A stretch of DNA of 64,000 nucleotides from Mixophyes australis (taxonomy: Eukaryota > Chordata > Amphibia > Anura > Limnodynastidae). The position numbers and the translations under genes were made by a program. A model generated the notes under the pieces. That model saw only the letters and a list, made by a program, of their open reading frames with translations, was not told the origin of the DNA and did no database searches. The DNA is taken from positions 374,586,707 to 374,650,706 of the forward strand of contig JAVHZZ010000001.1 of the NCBI GenBank assembly GCA_036250195.1, read 5' to 3'. This document shows, in pieces, positions 18,830-29,948 of the stretch. Positions within the stretch are counted from its first letter, which is position 1, and each line of letters begins with the position of its first letter.

Positions 18830-20668
18830 TCACCCAATCACCGTTTCAAGTTCAGGATTATACAATACTTCTTCACAGACCATGATCTCAGTATCTGGTA
18901 CCACCCTTTCAGTCTCTTTCTCAGTGTTACTCCCATGAGACCGTTTTCCACACTTCAACACAGTAGGAACACATTTGACAACTAAACCAATTGCTAAGAT
19001 GACACCCAGTATAAGGAGAAGGAGCTTACCTACACTCGCAATCATTTCCTGTACCCACTCCCCCAGATCGGAGAACCATTTTGCTGGGTTCAACCATGAA
19101 AACCAACCCGCCACCTTTTCCCCGACCTCATATAACGAAGAATTATGGCTCTTTCGAAATTCCCATTTCAGCTGCAAAATTTCATCCATCTTCCGGTCTA
19201 TAACCTCTTTAGGGTCTTCCGTATTATTTGTAATGTACGTGCAACATTTGACACCGAACTGGGTGGCCAGTGTCACACAGTACCCACCAGTAATAGAGGT
19301 GAGATAATTTAGTACCAGTCTATGTTGCACCAACTCCTTCTTGTACGCTTGCAGCTCCCTTCCAGTATACCTGAAAGTGTCATCATACATCTCGGTGATA
19401 TTATCTATTAATTTAGCTAGGTCTTGGATATATTTAAAGTTTAATGTTCCCCGAGTGGTCCTGGTGAGATCTAGAGCAACCATAACATGGAAACCAGCAT
19501 TTTCACTAATCAATTTTGTAGCTATGGGTTCCTCACCAGGAATCATATTTCTCTTGCCACGGTGTTCATACTGTGTGTGTATGTATGGTGGTGATGTAGT
19601 CTTGTGAATATCTACCATTTCTTCATGAGTAATAGTCATGATTTCAGGAACCAGTTTAGCTATGAAACACAAGCCCTTGGAACTCGGAGTCACCCAGGAA
19701 TAAGCTTTCCTTCCACAAACAAAATACACATCATCAGGGAGAACATAAGGAACAGTATGCCCATGAATTATATCACACAGAGTTTTGATAAAACTACCCA
19801 TGCCTAGTGTCTCCATCTGCTCTAGACACGTGTCGGCATTAATGATATTTTCACATTTATCTGTAGAGACTTTTCCAATAGATACCTTCTTATGTTTGGT
19901 TATACGCCCTAACTTGTGACTTCCATCAGCATTCCTGCCTAGTAGTGACCTTGTGAGTCTCTCTCTAAAATGAGTGTGGCGAGCCATTGTCTGATCTGAT
20001 AGGTCAGCCTCCCAATTCTCCAGGCGCTTTGCATGAGATATGTTTAGGCACAGCAAAGATCTGCCTATGGAGTATTGTCGAAGCGTCAGACTAGGGAACC
20101 TAGTGTTATTGTACCTCCCTTCTATGGGCCTCCCACCCCTTAATTCGAGTACTTCGGATATGTTTAGAGGGAATGGCACTAGTCCTATGTTATGCTGCCC
20201 TTGAGGCACGTGAGAGCACACCCAACACTCGGTTTGGTTTAGCACCTTACCCACCAGGGAGTGATAATCCTCCAAAGGATGCCCGCCTATATTCAGAGTA
20301 CTGGGGGACTGGCATCGTTGGATGCATCTCTCGTCAACTAGGGAGTTGCAGAACTTGCAGATACAATACTCATCAGACAATAGCCCCTCACACTGCCTCC
20401 GAGTTCCTGAGCTAGCAGACCTTTTCATAAGCCCTGGACCAAGTTTGATAATGGGCTGCTCAGGATATCCTATTAACTTTTCTTCGGCCTCTATTTCATC
20501 CGTATCACTCCCAGAACTCTCCTCCGTCCTCCATCCTCCTTCACAAAAATAGAATGTCCTAGAAAAAGTAAAAACAAGGAAAATCCTGGAACAAAAGAAA
20601 AACAAAAACCGCCACTCCATCGCTGGAAAGATAGTTCTGAGGCAACGTCTCTGGTTCAGGTGTCTCAA
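18830..20668 (-). CDS. env: retroviral envelope glycoprotein, uninterrupted (612 residues)
   Basis: Envelope proteins bind the cell surface and fuse viral and cell membranes. Visible here: a hydrophobic signal-like stretch (about residues 19-42, after a second in-frame Met at 17), a cysteine-rich segment (93-119), a CWVC motif (148-151) like the CXXC of some surface subunits, several N-X-S/T sites, a basic RGKR (370-373) that could be a furin-type site, a conserved-looking GGYC...KCC segment (C464, C475, C476), a tryptophan-rich pre-membrane region (about 521-540), a membrane span (about 547-565) and a short tail. The C-to-CC spacing is ten residues, longer than the six usual in gamma-type TM subunits, and no strongly hydrophobic fusion peptide directly follows RGKR. 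There is no stop codon. Expression is unknown. Confidence 0.85.
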   Translation of the reverse strand: MRHLNQRRCLRTIFPAMEWRFLFFFCSRIFLVFTFSRTFYFCEGGWRTEESSGSDTDEIEAEEKLIGYPEQPIIKLGPGLMKRSASSGTRRQCEGLLSDEYCICKFCNSLVDERCIQRCQSPSTLNIGGHPLEDYHSLVGKVLNQTECWVCSHVPQGQHNIGLVPFPLNISEVLELRGGRPIEGRYNNTRFPSLTLRQYSIGRSLLCLNISHAKRLENWEADLSDQTMARHTHFRERLTRSLLGRNADGSHKLGRITKHKKVSIGKVSTDKCENIINADTCLEQMETLGMGSFIKTLCDIIHGHTVPYVLPDDVYFVCGRKAYSWVTPSSKGLCFIAKLVPEIMTITHEEMVDIHKTTSPPYIHTQYEHRGKRNMIPGEEPIATKLISENAGFHVMVALDLTRTTRGTLNFKYIQDLAKLIDNITEMYDDTFRYTGRELQAYKKELVQHRLVLNYLTSITGGYCVTLATQFGVKCCTYITNNTEDPKEVIDRKMDEILQLKWEFRKSHNSSLYEVGEKVAGWFSWLNPAKWFSDLGEWVQEMIASVGKLLLLILGVILAIGLVVKCVPTVLKCGKRSHGSNTEKETERVVPDTEIMVCEEVLYNPELETVIG

Positions 20669-20677
20669 CTGCAGGCT

Positions 20678-21865
20678 TTAGGTCTCCCGGAACAGGCTCA
20701 CAAGTGACAGCTCTATGTCGTCGGTCTGAGTCTTGTCTTGCACTTTCTCCGGATTATGGACTCTCCTGCAGTGGGTGGAATGGACCCACGTGTCTCTCTC
20801 TGCAACCTTCAGTGATGTAGTACTGGTCAGCAGCACTTGGTACGGGCCTTCCCAACGGTCTGTTAAACAACCTGAACGTAAGAAATTGCGGATCATAACA
20901 TAGTCTCCAGGTTCAACATCATGACAGTTCGTCTCTGGCATACCAGGTGACAGCATTTTTAGTTTTTGTTGTTGTTGTTTCAGCTGTCTACTCATTCTTA
21001 TAAGATATTGTACAGTCACTTCATTATTACACTTTAAGTCGTCTTGTGGACTCACGATCAAATGAGGTTGTCGGCCGAACAGTATCTCAAAGGGGGACAG
21101 ATTAAGAGGAGGTCTAGGAGTGGTTCGAATGCTGTGGAGGACCAACGGCAAAGCCTCAGGCCATGCCAACCCAGTTTCAGCCATTATCTTACCTAGTTTG
21201 TTCTTTATAGTACCATTTGCTCTCTCCACCTTACCACTGGCTTGTGGTCGGTAAGGGGTGTGAAGTCTGCTACTGATTCCCATGAGTTTACACATATTTT
21301 GGAAGACATCACCAGTAAAATGGGTACCCCTATCACTTTCAATGATTCTAGGGATACCGAACCTACACACAAAGTCTTGTACAATTTTCTTTGCAGTGAA
21401 CACAGCAGTATTAGTGGCTGCCGGATATGCTTCTACCCAACCGGAAAACACATCAATACACACTAACACATACTTTAGATTCCTGCACGGTGGTAGTTGG
21501 ATATAGTCAATTTGTATTACCTGAAAAGGTCCGTCTGTAGGAGGGATGTGGGATGGCTCAGTTGGAATAGTTTTCCCAACATTTTTCCTCAAACAAGTAA
21601 GACATGACATTGCTTTCTTACCAGCTTGAGAGGAAAATCCGGGAGCACACCAGTATGCTCTCACCAGTTTGCACATACCTTCTTTACCCAGGTGAGTCAG
21701 GCCGTGTGCTGCTTCAGCCAGGCTTGGATAGTATGTTCGGGGAGCTACAGGCTTACCTTGTCCATCCCTCCAGAGTCCTGAGGACTCTTGACCACATCCC
21801 TTCGCCTTCCACAAGAACAGAACACTTGTATCCTTGAAAACTTTGTGCTTCAGTGAACATTCCAA
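20678..21865 (-). pseudogene. pol: retroviral integrase, 3' part of a truncated pol (395 codons)
   Basis: Integrase inserts retroviral DNA. The frame has the zinc-binding H-H-C-C set (H54, H58, C88, C91) and a full catalytic triad D120, D178 and E214 with exactly 35 residues between the last two, in IDYIQ, ESDRGTHF and SGKVERANG contexts. A C-terminal DNA-binding region follows, with a WEGPYQVLLTS segment. All residues needed for catalysis appear present, but upstream pol (protease, RT, RNase H) is gone, so this is a fragment. The ATG at 21865 is only where the open frame begins. Env starts 9 bases after its stop. Confidence 0.9.
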
Positions 21866-22106
21866 GGATATGATTGGCTACAGATTGTTTAATCCAGCAC
21901 ACCTTAAAATGTAGCCTAAGAAAGGTGCCCAAGAAAAAGTAAATGGTTTTAGTTTTTAACATGCTTTGCTGAGGTCATTGGCACATACATTGCAGAATAG
22001 ATGTATTTATTAACTGAATCATTTATTAGTTGTCATTTTTCAGAGAAAGTCTGCTTTTTACCTCCAGTCACTGACTTGAGTGTTGATAAAAATAAGTTAA
22101 AAATGT
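21866..22106. other. spacer between the retrovirus and the hAT element; nothing recognised
   Basis: AT-rich DNA with no open frame of note. The breakpoint where retroviral similarity stops lies at its upper edge. Confidence 0.6.
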
Positions 22107-22518
22107 ATATTATTTAGAGATGCTCAGGCTCGGTTCCCCCACTCGAACTTAGCAGATCTGACTACCGAGCCGAGGCGGCTCAGTACTTTCGTGCGCCCTC
22201 GGAATTGAAAACTAGGCCAAACGTCGTTGTTACGTCGTCGGATCTCGTGAGTTTTGGATTTTATAAGTACTGCCCTCTACGGCGATCCAGCGCCATTTCA
22301 CAGAGGGACACAGAAAGGGCAGCATGATTTTTGGCAGTCTCTAGTGTAGTTGGGCAGCGTCATAGGTAGAAAAGAAAGAGGAGGGGTAGCAGTGTTCCTC
22401 AAAGTATCCTGTGACATTCAGGATAGCTCCATCGCTCCATTGCTAATTGTCATTGCTGACATACAAATAATAGGGCCGGCAGTGTTGTTCTGCAGTTACA
22501 TTGTACTGTGTTATCAAA

Positions 22519-25219
22519 ATGGATTCACAGCAGGACACCGAAGACCAGAAGCACCAAGCAACTGCTGGCACCAGTCATCATGATAGTAATCCCTCTATGT
22601 CATCTGCTAAACCCTATGTTAAACTGCATAGTGTTTTTAAGTCAGGGAAACAAAAATGTAAAAAAACACCTTTTACCTTGGTCAAGAAAAAGTTATCTGC
22701 TGAAAAAAATAAAATTGAATAAAAGAATGAGGCCTACGCCTTTCTCTATGAGTGCTAGTTCTGCAACTGTCAATGATGCATCTTTTTGTAAGGTCAGTCA
22801 TGGCCAAGCATGACCTTGTCATTCAGTCTCCAAAAGAGGTATCCAAATACTTGTACGTGTAAAAGCCGAGCTTAAAGAGAACAGTAATGCATTAGAGGGA
22901 AATGTATGTTCAGATTCAGAAATGACACAAATCCCTGAGGAGAGTCTATCCACGAGTGCTATGTGTAATCCTGACCATTCTGATAGTGTACCCATAAAGA
23001 AGGCCCCTTTCAGCATTTCTGCAAATGTGTGCATGAACAGTCCAAGTGTAGCCGGTGATACACAAATTGAGGATGCCACTTTGGAATTGCAACAGGGTGA
23101 GGGGGATATTTGTGTAGCTGATGAGGGCACTAATGAGGATGTTGATGAGGATGATGTGGTTTGTGTAAGTCCAGCACCAGTGGAAGCAGTTCTTGCACGT
23201 GATAAGAAAAACGCCATTATCATGCCTGGGCATAAGACCAAAAAATTCACCTCTTATGTGTGGAATTATCAGCTAGGTCACGTCTCTCAGCTAGATCCCG
23301 ACACTTGCAATCTACACTCACAACACAGTCCTCATCAATACCCTCAGTAGCGATCAGAGTTAGTCCTGCATCCAAATTGGTAAGGCGAGATGACTCCTCC
23401 CCTATCCTGGATTCCTCAGAAGAATTTTTGAGCGTTAGTCCCACTGCTGCTGCTGCTGCTGGGGGTGGATCTTCATCCCAGAAGCAGACCAAGAAGAAGA
23501 CTACTAGTAGTTTACAACAATTGACTGTTAAACAATCCTTTGCAAGAGGAAATAAGTATGAAAGCTGCCACCCAGTCACAAAGCAGATCACAGACGCCAA
23601 TGCGACTATGCTCGTATTAGATCTGCATCCAATATCCACTATTAATGCAGCTGGTATGAGACAGTTACATCAGGTCTTGTGTCCCCGTTACCAAATTCCA
23701 TCACAACACCATTTTACTAGAAAAGCTATTCCTCACCTCTACCAGAAGGTTCGTATAAATGTAATTATTGGGCTACAAAATGCCATTCTACCTACTGTAC
23801 ACTTAACCACAGATATGGGGACAAGCAGAACTGGGCAAATTAAGATTATATGACTGTGACAGCCCACTGGGTTGGTGATTTGCCTTCACCAGCAGGAACA
23901 GCAGCAGCATGTACACAAGTATGTCAAATTATTCAGAGTCACAGAGTCCTGTGTTTCACGGGCTTCACTAAGAGGCATACAGCTGACAATCTGTTACAAA
24001 AACTAAGGGATGTAATTGCAACATGGCTTATCCCACTTGGACTCTCCTCAGGATATGTAATTTCTGAAAACACAACCAATATTGTGAGAGCATTAAAGCT
24101 GGGTAAATTCCATCACATTCCCTGTTTTGCTCACACAATAAACTTGGTGGTACAGAGCTTTTTTAAAAATGACAGGGACGTGGAGGAGATGCTGTCTGTG
24201 GCCCGTAAAATATCTGGACATTTCCGGCATTCGGCAACAGCATGTAGGAGATTGCAGCAGTTACAAGAGCAATTTACTTTGCCGCCCTGCCATCAACTGA
24301 ACCAAGAGGTGGTTACAAGATGGAATTCCACCCTGTATATGCTTCTGCAGATGGAGAAACAGTGAAAAGCCATCCACGCTTACTCCACAAGCCAAGACGT
24401 TGGGAAATGAGGGGGAATGTATTTTAGTCAAGTGCAGTGGAGAATACTTTCTGTGTTGTGCAAGGTGCTGAAACCATTCCAAATAGTCACCTGTGAAGTG
24501 AGTTCAGACACTGCGCTTGAGTCAAGTGATTCCCTTAATTAGACTTTTGGAAAAGCAGCTTGAGAAACTGAAGGAGGAGATTATACAAAGCATTTACGCT
24601 AAGTATGTCGGACTTGTAGATCAAGTACTTTATTCGCTTCGCCAGGATCCAAGAGTTATCAAAATCTTGAATCACTATTTGACGACTGTGATTAATCCTA
24701 GGTTTAAGAGCTATGTCTTCTCTTTCCTTCCAACTGACCCAGATCTGAAGAGATGCATGGAGCTCCTGGTGAGCAAGATGACAGCTCAAGTGTTATGTGA
24801 CAAGATGGCATCTCCTCCTTCCGTTTCTCAGTCAATTGCTGCTAGGAAAAATCTTAGCTGTCCCAAGAGACCCAGGGATGATGCAAATGACTCAGCACAA
24901 CATTTTGAATCTGGTTTGGTCTAGGAGAATTGACCAAAAAACATGACACCTCTGCTGTAACTCCACCTGATTCTACTATCATCATCCAAAGGATGGTGGA
25001 GGATTATTTTATTGATAGCATAGCAATAGACACATCAGACCGTCCCTTTACATACTGGGAGGAAAAAAATGAAAAATAAATAATTGGAGACCCATGTACC
25101 AACTCGCTTTGCACTGCCTAAGCTGCCCACCCTCCAGTGTGTACTCAGAAAGAGTTTTCAGCACAGACAGGAACCTTGTCAGCGAACAGCGTAGGAAGCA
25201 ACTTCCTCAAAATGTGTAA
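22519..25219 (+). pseudogene. hAT transposase, broken by several frameshifts and stops
   Basis: A cut-and-paste transposase that would bind the ends and cut DNA in the nucleus. Pieces in order: an N-terminal part from the ATG at 22519 (frame to 22722); an acidic stretch ending with KKFTSYVWNYQ (22922-23265), which looks like the start of a BED zinc finger whose Cys/His part is lost; a long core (23260-23853 and 23850-24365) with FAHTINLVVQSFF and a SATACRRLQQLQEQ segment; a further part (24517-24924) with NPRFKSYVFSFLP; and a C-terminal tail (25136-25219) reading SVYSERVFSTDRNL then SEQRR, typical of the hAT dimerisation region. At least four frame changes or stops separate these. It cannot make a full enzyme. 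Confidence 0.88.
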
Positions 25220-25704
25220 AAGATGATGTTCATAAAAATGAACTTCAATTTCCACAAGGAAGGCCTTTCCCGCCAATTACATAAAAATACTGAGACTTCT
25301 ATAATGGTGGATTCCAGCAGTGATAAATTAATAATGTGTGAGGATGATGTACAAACTGATGAGGGTGAGGATGAGGCTGAGGATGATGACAACAACATCT
25401 TTCCACAGTAGAGTTGATTAACAGCACTGTTACCTTAGGTGCCATAAGGCCATTGTTAGCTTGTTTTGTGGGGGCCCAAACAAACCAAGCACATATAGCC
25501 TCAAAAGTGGCACTCTTTGTTGCTGAAGTGCTTGGTTTGTTAAAGTTTGCATGTCCTTTTTAAGATTCAACATAAGGGTGGGTGGGAGGTCCCAAGGACA
25601 CTTCCATCTTGCACCACTTTTCCTTTCAGCTACCGCTGTGTGCCAATGTTATCTACATGTGCTCTAAACTGTCGTGTGCTTTGCAAACATCTTAGATACC
25701 CGTT

Positions 25705-25851
25705 GATGATGCAGATGACTCAGCACAACATTTTGACATCTGGTCTTGTCTACTGTAAAAGAATTGACGAGAATTAATGACACCTCTACTGTAACTCCAC
25801 CTGATCCTACTATCAACTATCAACATCCAAAGGATGATAGAGGATTATTTT
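25705..25851 (+). repeat. second copy of a ~140-bp direct duplication inside the hAT element
   Basis: This stretch repeats 24877-25012 with point changes; shared runs include ACTCAGCACAACATTTTGA and CTGTAACTCCACCTGAT. The first copy lies in transposase sequence; the second lies in the 3' non-coding part. Confidence 0.85.
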
Positions 25852-26615
25852 TATTTTTTTTGAACGGTATAAAAACAACTGTTTTATTAACAAAGAACAG
25901 TGTTGCTTGCAGAAGTAATGTAAGTAACATGGATGTCTAAATAGACGTGTATATTGTATTACCTTCCACTTTGCTGCTGTTTCATCAGTAGTGCACAAAG
26001 TGTTTGTAATCTGCACTTTACGCCAAAGGTACCTAACTATAATTATAATAATTATAATTGTTTGGGAATTGGGGCTGATTCAACGCTCAGTGATGACGTT
26101 GCTTTTTGCTGTGAATTACAATGGCTTTTTTTAGTGCATTGTCTGGCACCCTGGATTGGTTTGGGTCTGATAAAAGCACGCACCCCAGGGGGAGTCAGCG
26201 CTCGTTGCCATGTATTAGCTGTAGAATTCCCACAGTTACCAATTGTTGTGTATGAAAATAATATTGTGACCTGTGAGATGGTCAAAATTGACTGCCAAAA
26301 CACAAAGTTAATCCAGATCGAAAACGAAAACGAAAACCAGAACACGGGGGTTAGTGAACATCTCTAATATTATTGTGTTGATATAAAAAAGTTAAAACAT
26401 GTATATTATCAGCATGTAGTGTGTTCAGCATAATACTACTTACTTTTACATGTGACTGCTTTTAAAAATTAGCAGATCCAGGGCAAAGATCATAAGAACA
26501 CACACTTCATAAAAACATGAGGGCAAGAACATATAATGTACTGCAAACTTATAGTGTATTTTCTCAAGAGTAGTACAAGAAATCAAATCTTTATATTTCC
26601 ATTGATACTTATTAT

Positions 26616-26894
26616 CAGAGCCATCTTAACAACATTATGGGCCCCCGGGCAAAGCAGTGCACCGGGGCCCCTAGATATAGATATAGACATAGATATATAG
26701 ATGTATACAGATACAGATATAGATATATAGAGATAGAGATAGATAGATAGATGTACTTGCTCAGTGACCCTTGAAGGTTTTTCTTGCAGGTTTTTTTCTT
26801 TTGCAGGATTATTTATTCTCATTAAGAGCTGTGCCTATTGGGCCCCCTTGCCCGGGGCAGCTGCCCATCGTGCCCAATGGAAAAGATGGCCCTG
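26616..26894. mobile_element. 279-bp non-autonomous hAT-like element with a GATATA microsatellite
   Basis: CTTATTAT flanks both sides exactly (26608-26615 and 26895-26902). The ends are CAGAGCCATCTT and AAGATGGCCCTG. An (AGATAT)n tract sits after GGGGCCCCT. It is the same family as 28754-29007, which has a TA tract at the same internal position. Confidence 0.9.
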
Positions 26895-26902
26895 CTTATT
26901 AT

Positions 26903-27136
26903 GTGTAAGGGTTTGCAGCAATTATTTTAGGTATCTATAATTTAATATGGTCATTTGCAGAATGCAGATAGATTGCTGTATATTTGATAATGATGTATGC
27001 TATTACTGCTTTTGTAAGATCTTTTGAAATACTGTATAATTGTTATAGAAATATTGAATATGTGACATTTGTAACATGTGAATTAAAGTAGATACATTTG
27101 TTACTTTTGTAATTTATCTCTTGTTCTAGTCTATTA
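26903..27136. other. spacer, nothing recognised
   Basis: AT-rich DNA without frames or repeats that I can name. Confidence 0.6.
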
Positions 27137-27350
27137 GGGGAAGATTCAATTCACCTCGTTCTTTAGAACAATGCAGGATGCGCATCTTTACTGTTAGTAT
27201 GGTCATTTTAACACAGATTTCTTCTGGCGGCTCAGGGAGCTGTGAGTAAAATTCAGTGTTGAAATTACTGTACTAACAGTAATAATGCGCATCAATTACC
27301 ATAGAAATGACAATAATGTGCAAGAACAACACAGGGAATTCAATTTCCCC
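27137..27350. mobile_element. ~214-bp MITE with GGGGAAGATTCAATTC ends
   Basis: The left end GGGGAAGATTCAATTC and the complement of the right end GGGGGAAATTGAATTC are imperfect inverted repeats, and the interior contains further inverted segments (CTGTTAGTA / TACTAACAG and GATGCGCATC / AATGCGCATC). The ends resemble those of the foldback at 14477-14695. The flanking duplication (TTA or TAA) is not exact. Confidence 0.65.
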
Positions 27351-28745
27351 CTAAGTGCTCACCTTTATCTTGCCGAGCAACTTTCTCATTGTCATATTTG
27401 CTTCATGTACTCTACATGTACTTTGTGCTCTCCTAATGAAATTATTATTATTAATTTTTGAATCAACACTCTAATCTCCTCCAGTGTTAAAATGTCTTGA
27501 CACTTCTTTAGTGTTAAAAGCAGGATGCAAAGCAACTGCAGCAAAGGAAAAAAAAGTGCACTGGAGTATGCCTCCAAGCAAGATCATTTATCTTTATGGG
27601 TGTCGGTTTGGTGATGACTCCTTGCTATGTCTGATACGTAAGTGTTGACCGAATTAATTGTCATACATTCTAAATACATTGTTTTGGTATTGTTTAGCAT
27701 ATTATTTTCATAGCAGTCATGTTATCAGTAATGATATGTTGTTGTTTGTCTAGGCGATGACATTAAAGTCCCTGATTGATATAAAAAAACAATTTGGTAA
27801 CCATGTCTGGGACTATATAAGGATTTACCCCATAGATCTTTGTGACCCATCGATTGTGTATATAATCCTAACTTTAAGTACCTTATATGGTGATTTCTGT
27901 GTTGATCTCTGGGCACGTCTTCCTCTAATCTTAGCTGCTGTCTACTTATGTGTACTATGATAGCAGAACTTAACTAGAGGTGGAAGTATATTTGTATCCT
28001 TTATATTACTAAACAGCCAATGCCTTCTCTGCTATCTCCATGGTTAATTTGAGAATTTTGTGGTATGCCTAATAAAAAAAGAGTGCTGTAAGTTGTTAGT
28101 ATGTTACATGTTTCCATCTCTGAATTGAATGAATCTTAATTACCATTTGCAACTTTACGGCTGTGTGACTCATGACAAAAGATCATGTTCTTCTACATCT
28201 GCACCAAAGTCCCATTTATGGAAATAAACTCTGATCCCATGAGTGAAAGTCTTAGTGTACTTACAGTACTACCGCAACCCTGGTTAGATAAAGTGTGAAT
28301 ACAAAAGACACATGTAAAGTCTCTCTGCAACGATACGACATTGAGGATTTTTCTTCATACTTCATACAGGTGCGTAGGAAAATACAAAATGTTTGGGTAC
28401 CGTACTACCTTTAAATGAGCACAGCCTAACATCATGGTGATGTTTGGTGTCTCATCGCTGAGAATTAAATTGGCCCCATAAAGTCTTTTTTTTTGTTTAC
28501 TTCCAGGGAGGCAACAATACTAAGAAACCACAGATTTATTATATTTAATGCTTAACATTATCTGAGATCCTACTGGTATTATTCGTAATGTTTAAACCAA
28601 TGATTTTATAATACATAATTGTTTATGCCTATAGATTATTATGCAAAAAATACTGAGTGCACCCCTCTGTCGCTGAGGGTGGTTCTGGGGTGCATGGGTG
28701 GTTAATGCTCTGCCTCACTTGCACATTCCTCTGCTCTAGCTAGCT
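27351..28745. other. no recognisable gene or element
   Basis: Short frames (about 60 codons) occur but none looks like a known protein or has support from context. Confidence 0.55.
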
Positions 28746-28753
28746 CTTGGGTG

Positions 28754-29007
28754 CAGGGCCATCTTAACAACATTACGGGCCCCCAGGCAAAGCAGTGCAT
28801 CGGGGCCCCTATATATATTATATATATAATATATATATATATAGGGGCCCCGATGCATCGCTTTTTTTAAACGTACTCGCTCAGTGGCCCTTGAAGTTTT
28901 TCTTTTGTAGGATTTTTTTTTTGCAGGATTATTTATTCTTATTAAGAGACTTGCCTATGGGGCCCCCGGGCACCTGCCCATCGTGCCCAATGGAAAAGAT
29001 GGCCTTG
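28754..29007. mobile_element. 254-bp non-autonomous hAT-like element, second copy of the 26616 family
   Basis: The ends are CAGGGCCATCTT and AAGATGGCCTTG. The flanks are CTTGGGTG (28746-28753) and TTTGGGTG (29008-29015), an 8-bp duplication with one change. The centre is a near-perfect palindrome (28796-28857) built around a TA tract. Confidence 0.85.
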
Positions 29008-29334
29008 TTTGGGTGTGGGCATAAGTGACAAAAAGATCCCCCACTTGCAGGTTTTACATTAACGTCTGTTAAGTGAGGACATAGGTGTTGTTGTATGGTG
29101 GTGCAATACAATAAAAGTCACAATAATTTTGGCGCCAGACCATTTCTATCACAAAATAGAACATCTTTATTTACAATCCTCTACACACCGCATGATACTT
29201 AACTTGCAAAAAACAGTAAAATAAATATGTACATGTCTTTTCTTACTCCAGCAGAGTTAATCATCCCTCCTCCTCTGCTGAGGCCTTTTCTCTTATGCTA
29301 AAACACATGCTAGCTGTGCTCTCTCTGCCCCTAC

Positions 29335-29627
29335 CAGGGGCGGACCCAGACATTTGTCCTACCCCGGGCGATTTTAGGGGGGGCGATTTAGGCCCCGCCC
29401 CCTTTCTGTGTTCTAAGGCTGCCGGGCGGCTGCACAGTATGTGCAGGTCCGTTCAGCAGTGAAAGTGTGCTGTCCCGCTGCTCTGATTGTGTTTAAAACA
29501 CAATCAGAGCAGCCGGGCAGCACATTATCACTGCTGAACGGACCTGCACAGTGTGCAGCTGTCGGCAGCAAGCCCCTGGTAGGGGGGGCGATCGCCCCGA
29601 TCGCCCCCCCCCCTGGATCTGCCACTG
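29335..29627. mobile_element. 293-bp foldback hAT-like MITE, CAGGGGCGGA family
   Basis: GCCCCTAC flanks both sides exactly (29327-29334 and 29628-29635). The ends are CAGGGGCGGACCCAG and the complement of CAGTGGCAGATCCAGG. Long inverted arms meet at TGTTTAAAACA, with GTGCAGGTCCGTTCAGCAGT on one arm. Relatives lie at 41908-42182 and 55720-55963. Confidence 0.92.
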
Positions 29628-29948
29628 GCCCCTACTTGGATTCTAACACTCACTTGCACAGCTCTGACACCCTATACAGCTGGTGCACTCTCAGCTTTGC
29701 TTGATAGATATGACACTCTCACTAGTGTCCTCTTGCAGGCTTTTCAGTCTCCCCTTGGGCCATAACACCCCTCCCTGGTGTCTTCTCTGTCCTTCTGAAT
29801 CACATTAGATGCTGCTACACTGCTTCACTGCAGCACTGCTTCTCTTTCTTGTGGCTCTCTGAACTTTGGACTTCTTCCCCTCTTTAGATGTAACCACACA
29901 ATAGTTGCCTACTGGGAGACTCTCGAATATCTGGGACAACCTCCCGGT

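Larger units (their letters stand above)
17962..21865 (-). mobile_element. 5'-truncated endogenous retrovirus with integrase, env and 3' LTR
   Basis: Read on the minus strand, it contains the integrase part of pol, an env frame 9 bases downstream of the pol stop, a purine-rich tract and an LTR beginning TGTCGAAG and ending TTAACA. The gag, protease, RT and RNase H regions and the 5' LTR are missing. Recognisable retroviral sequence stops around 21.84-21.87 kb, about 250 bases before the hAT element. Both remaining frames are open, so the copy is not very old or is under constraint. The genus is uncertain; the integrase looks gamma/epsilon-like. Confidence 0.88.
22115..26366 (+). mobile_element. 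full-length, inactivated hAT transposon (4252 bp)
   Basis: ATATTATT flanks both sides (22107-22114 and 26367-26374), an exact 8-bp target duplication typical of hAT. The ends are TAGAGATGCTCA and the complement of TAGAGATGTTCA. Between them lie the broken pieces of a BED-finger type transposase in the order N-terminus to C-terminal dimerisation region. The left ~500 bases and the right ~300 bases are also found, in opposite orientation, in the short derivative at 35925-36810, and an internal part is repeated at 41434-43198. Confidence 0.93.
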
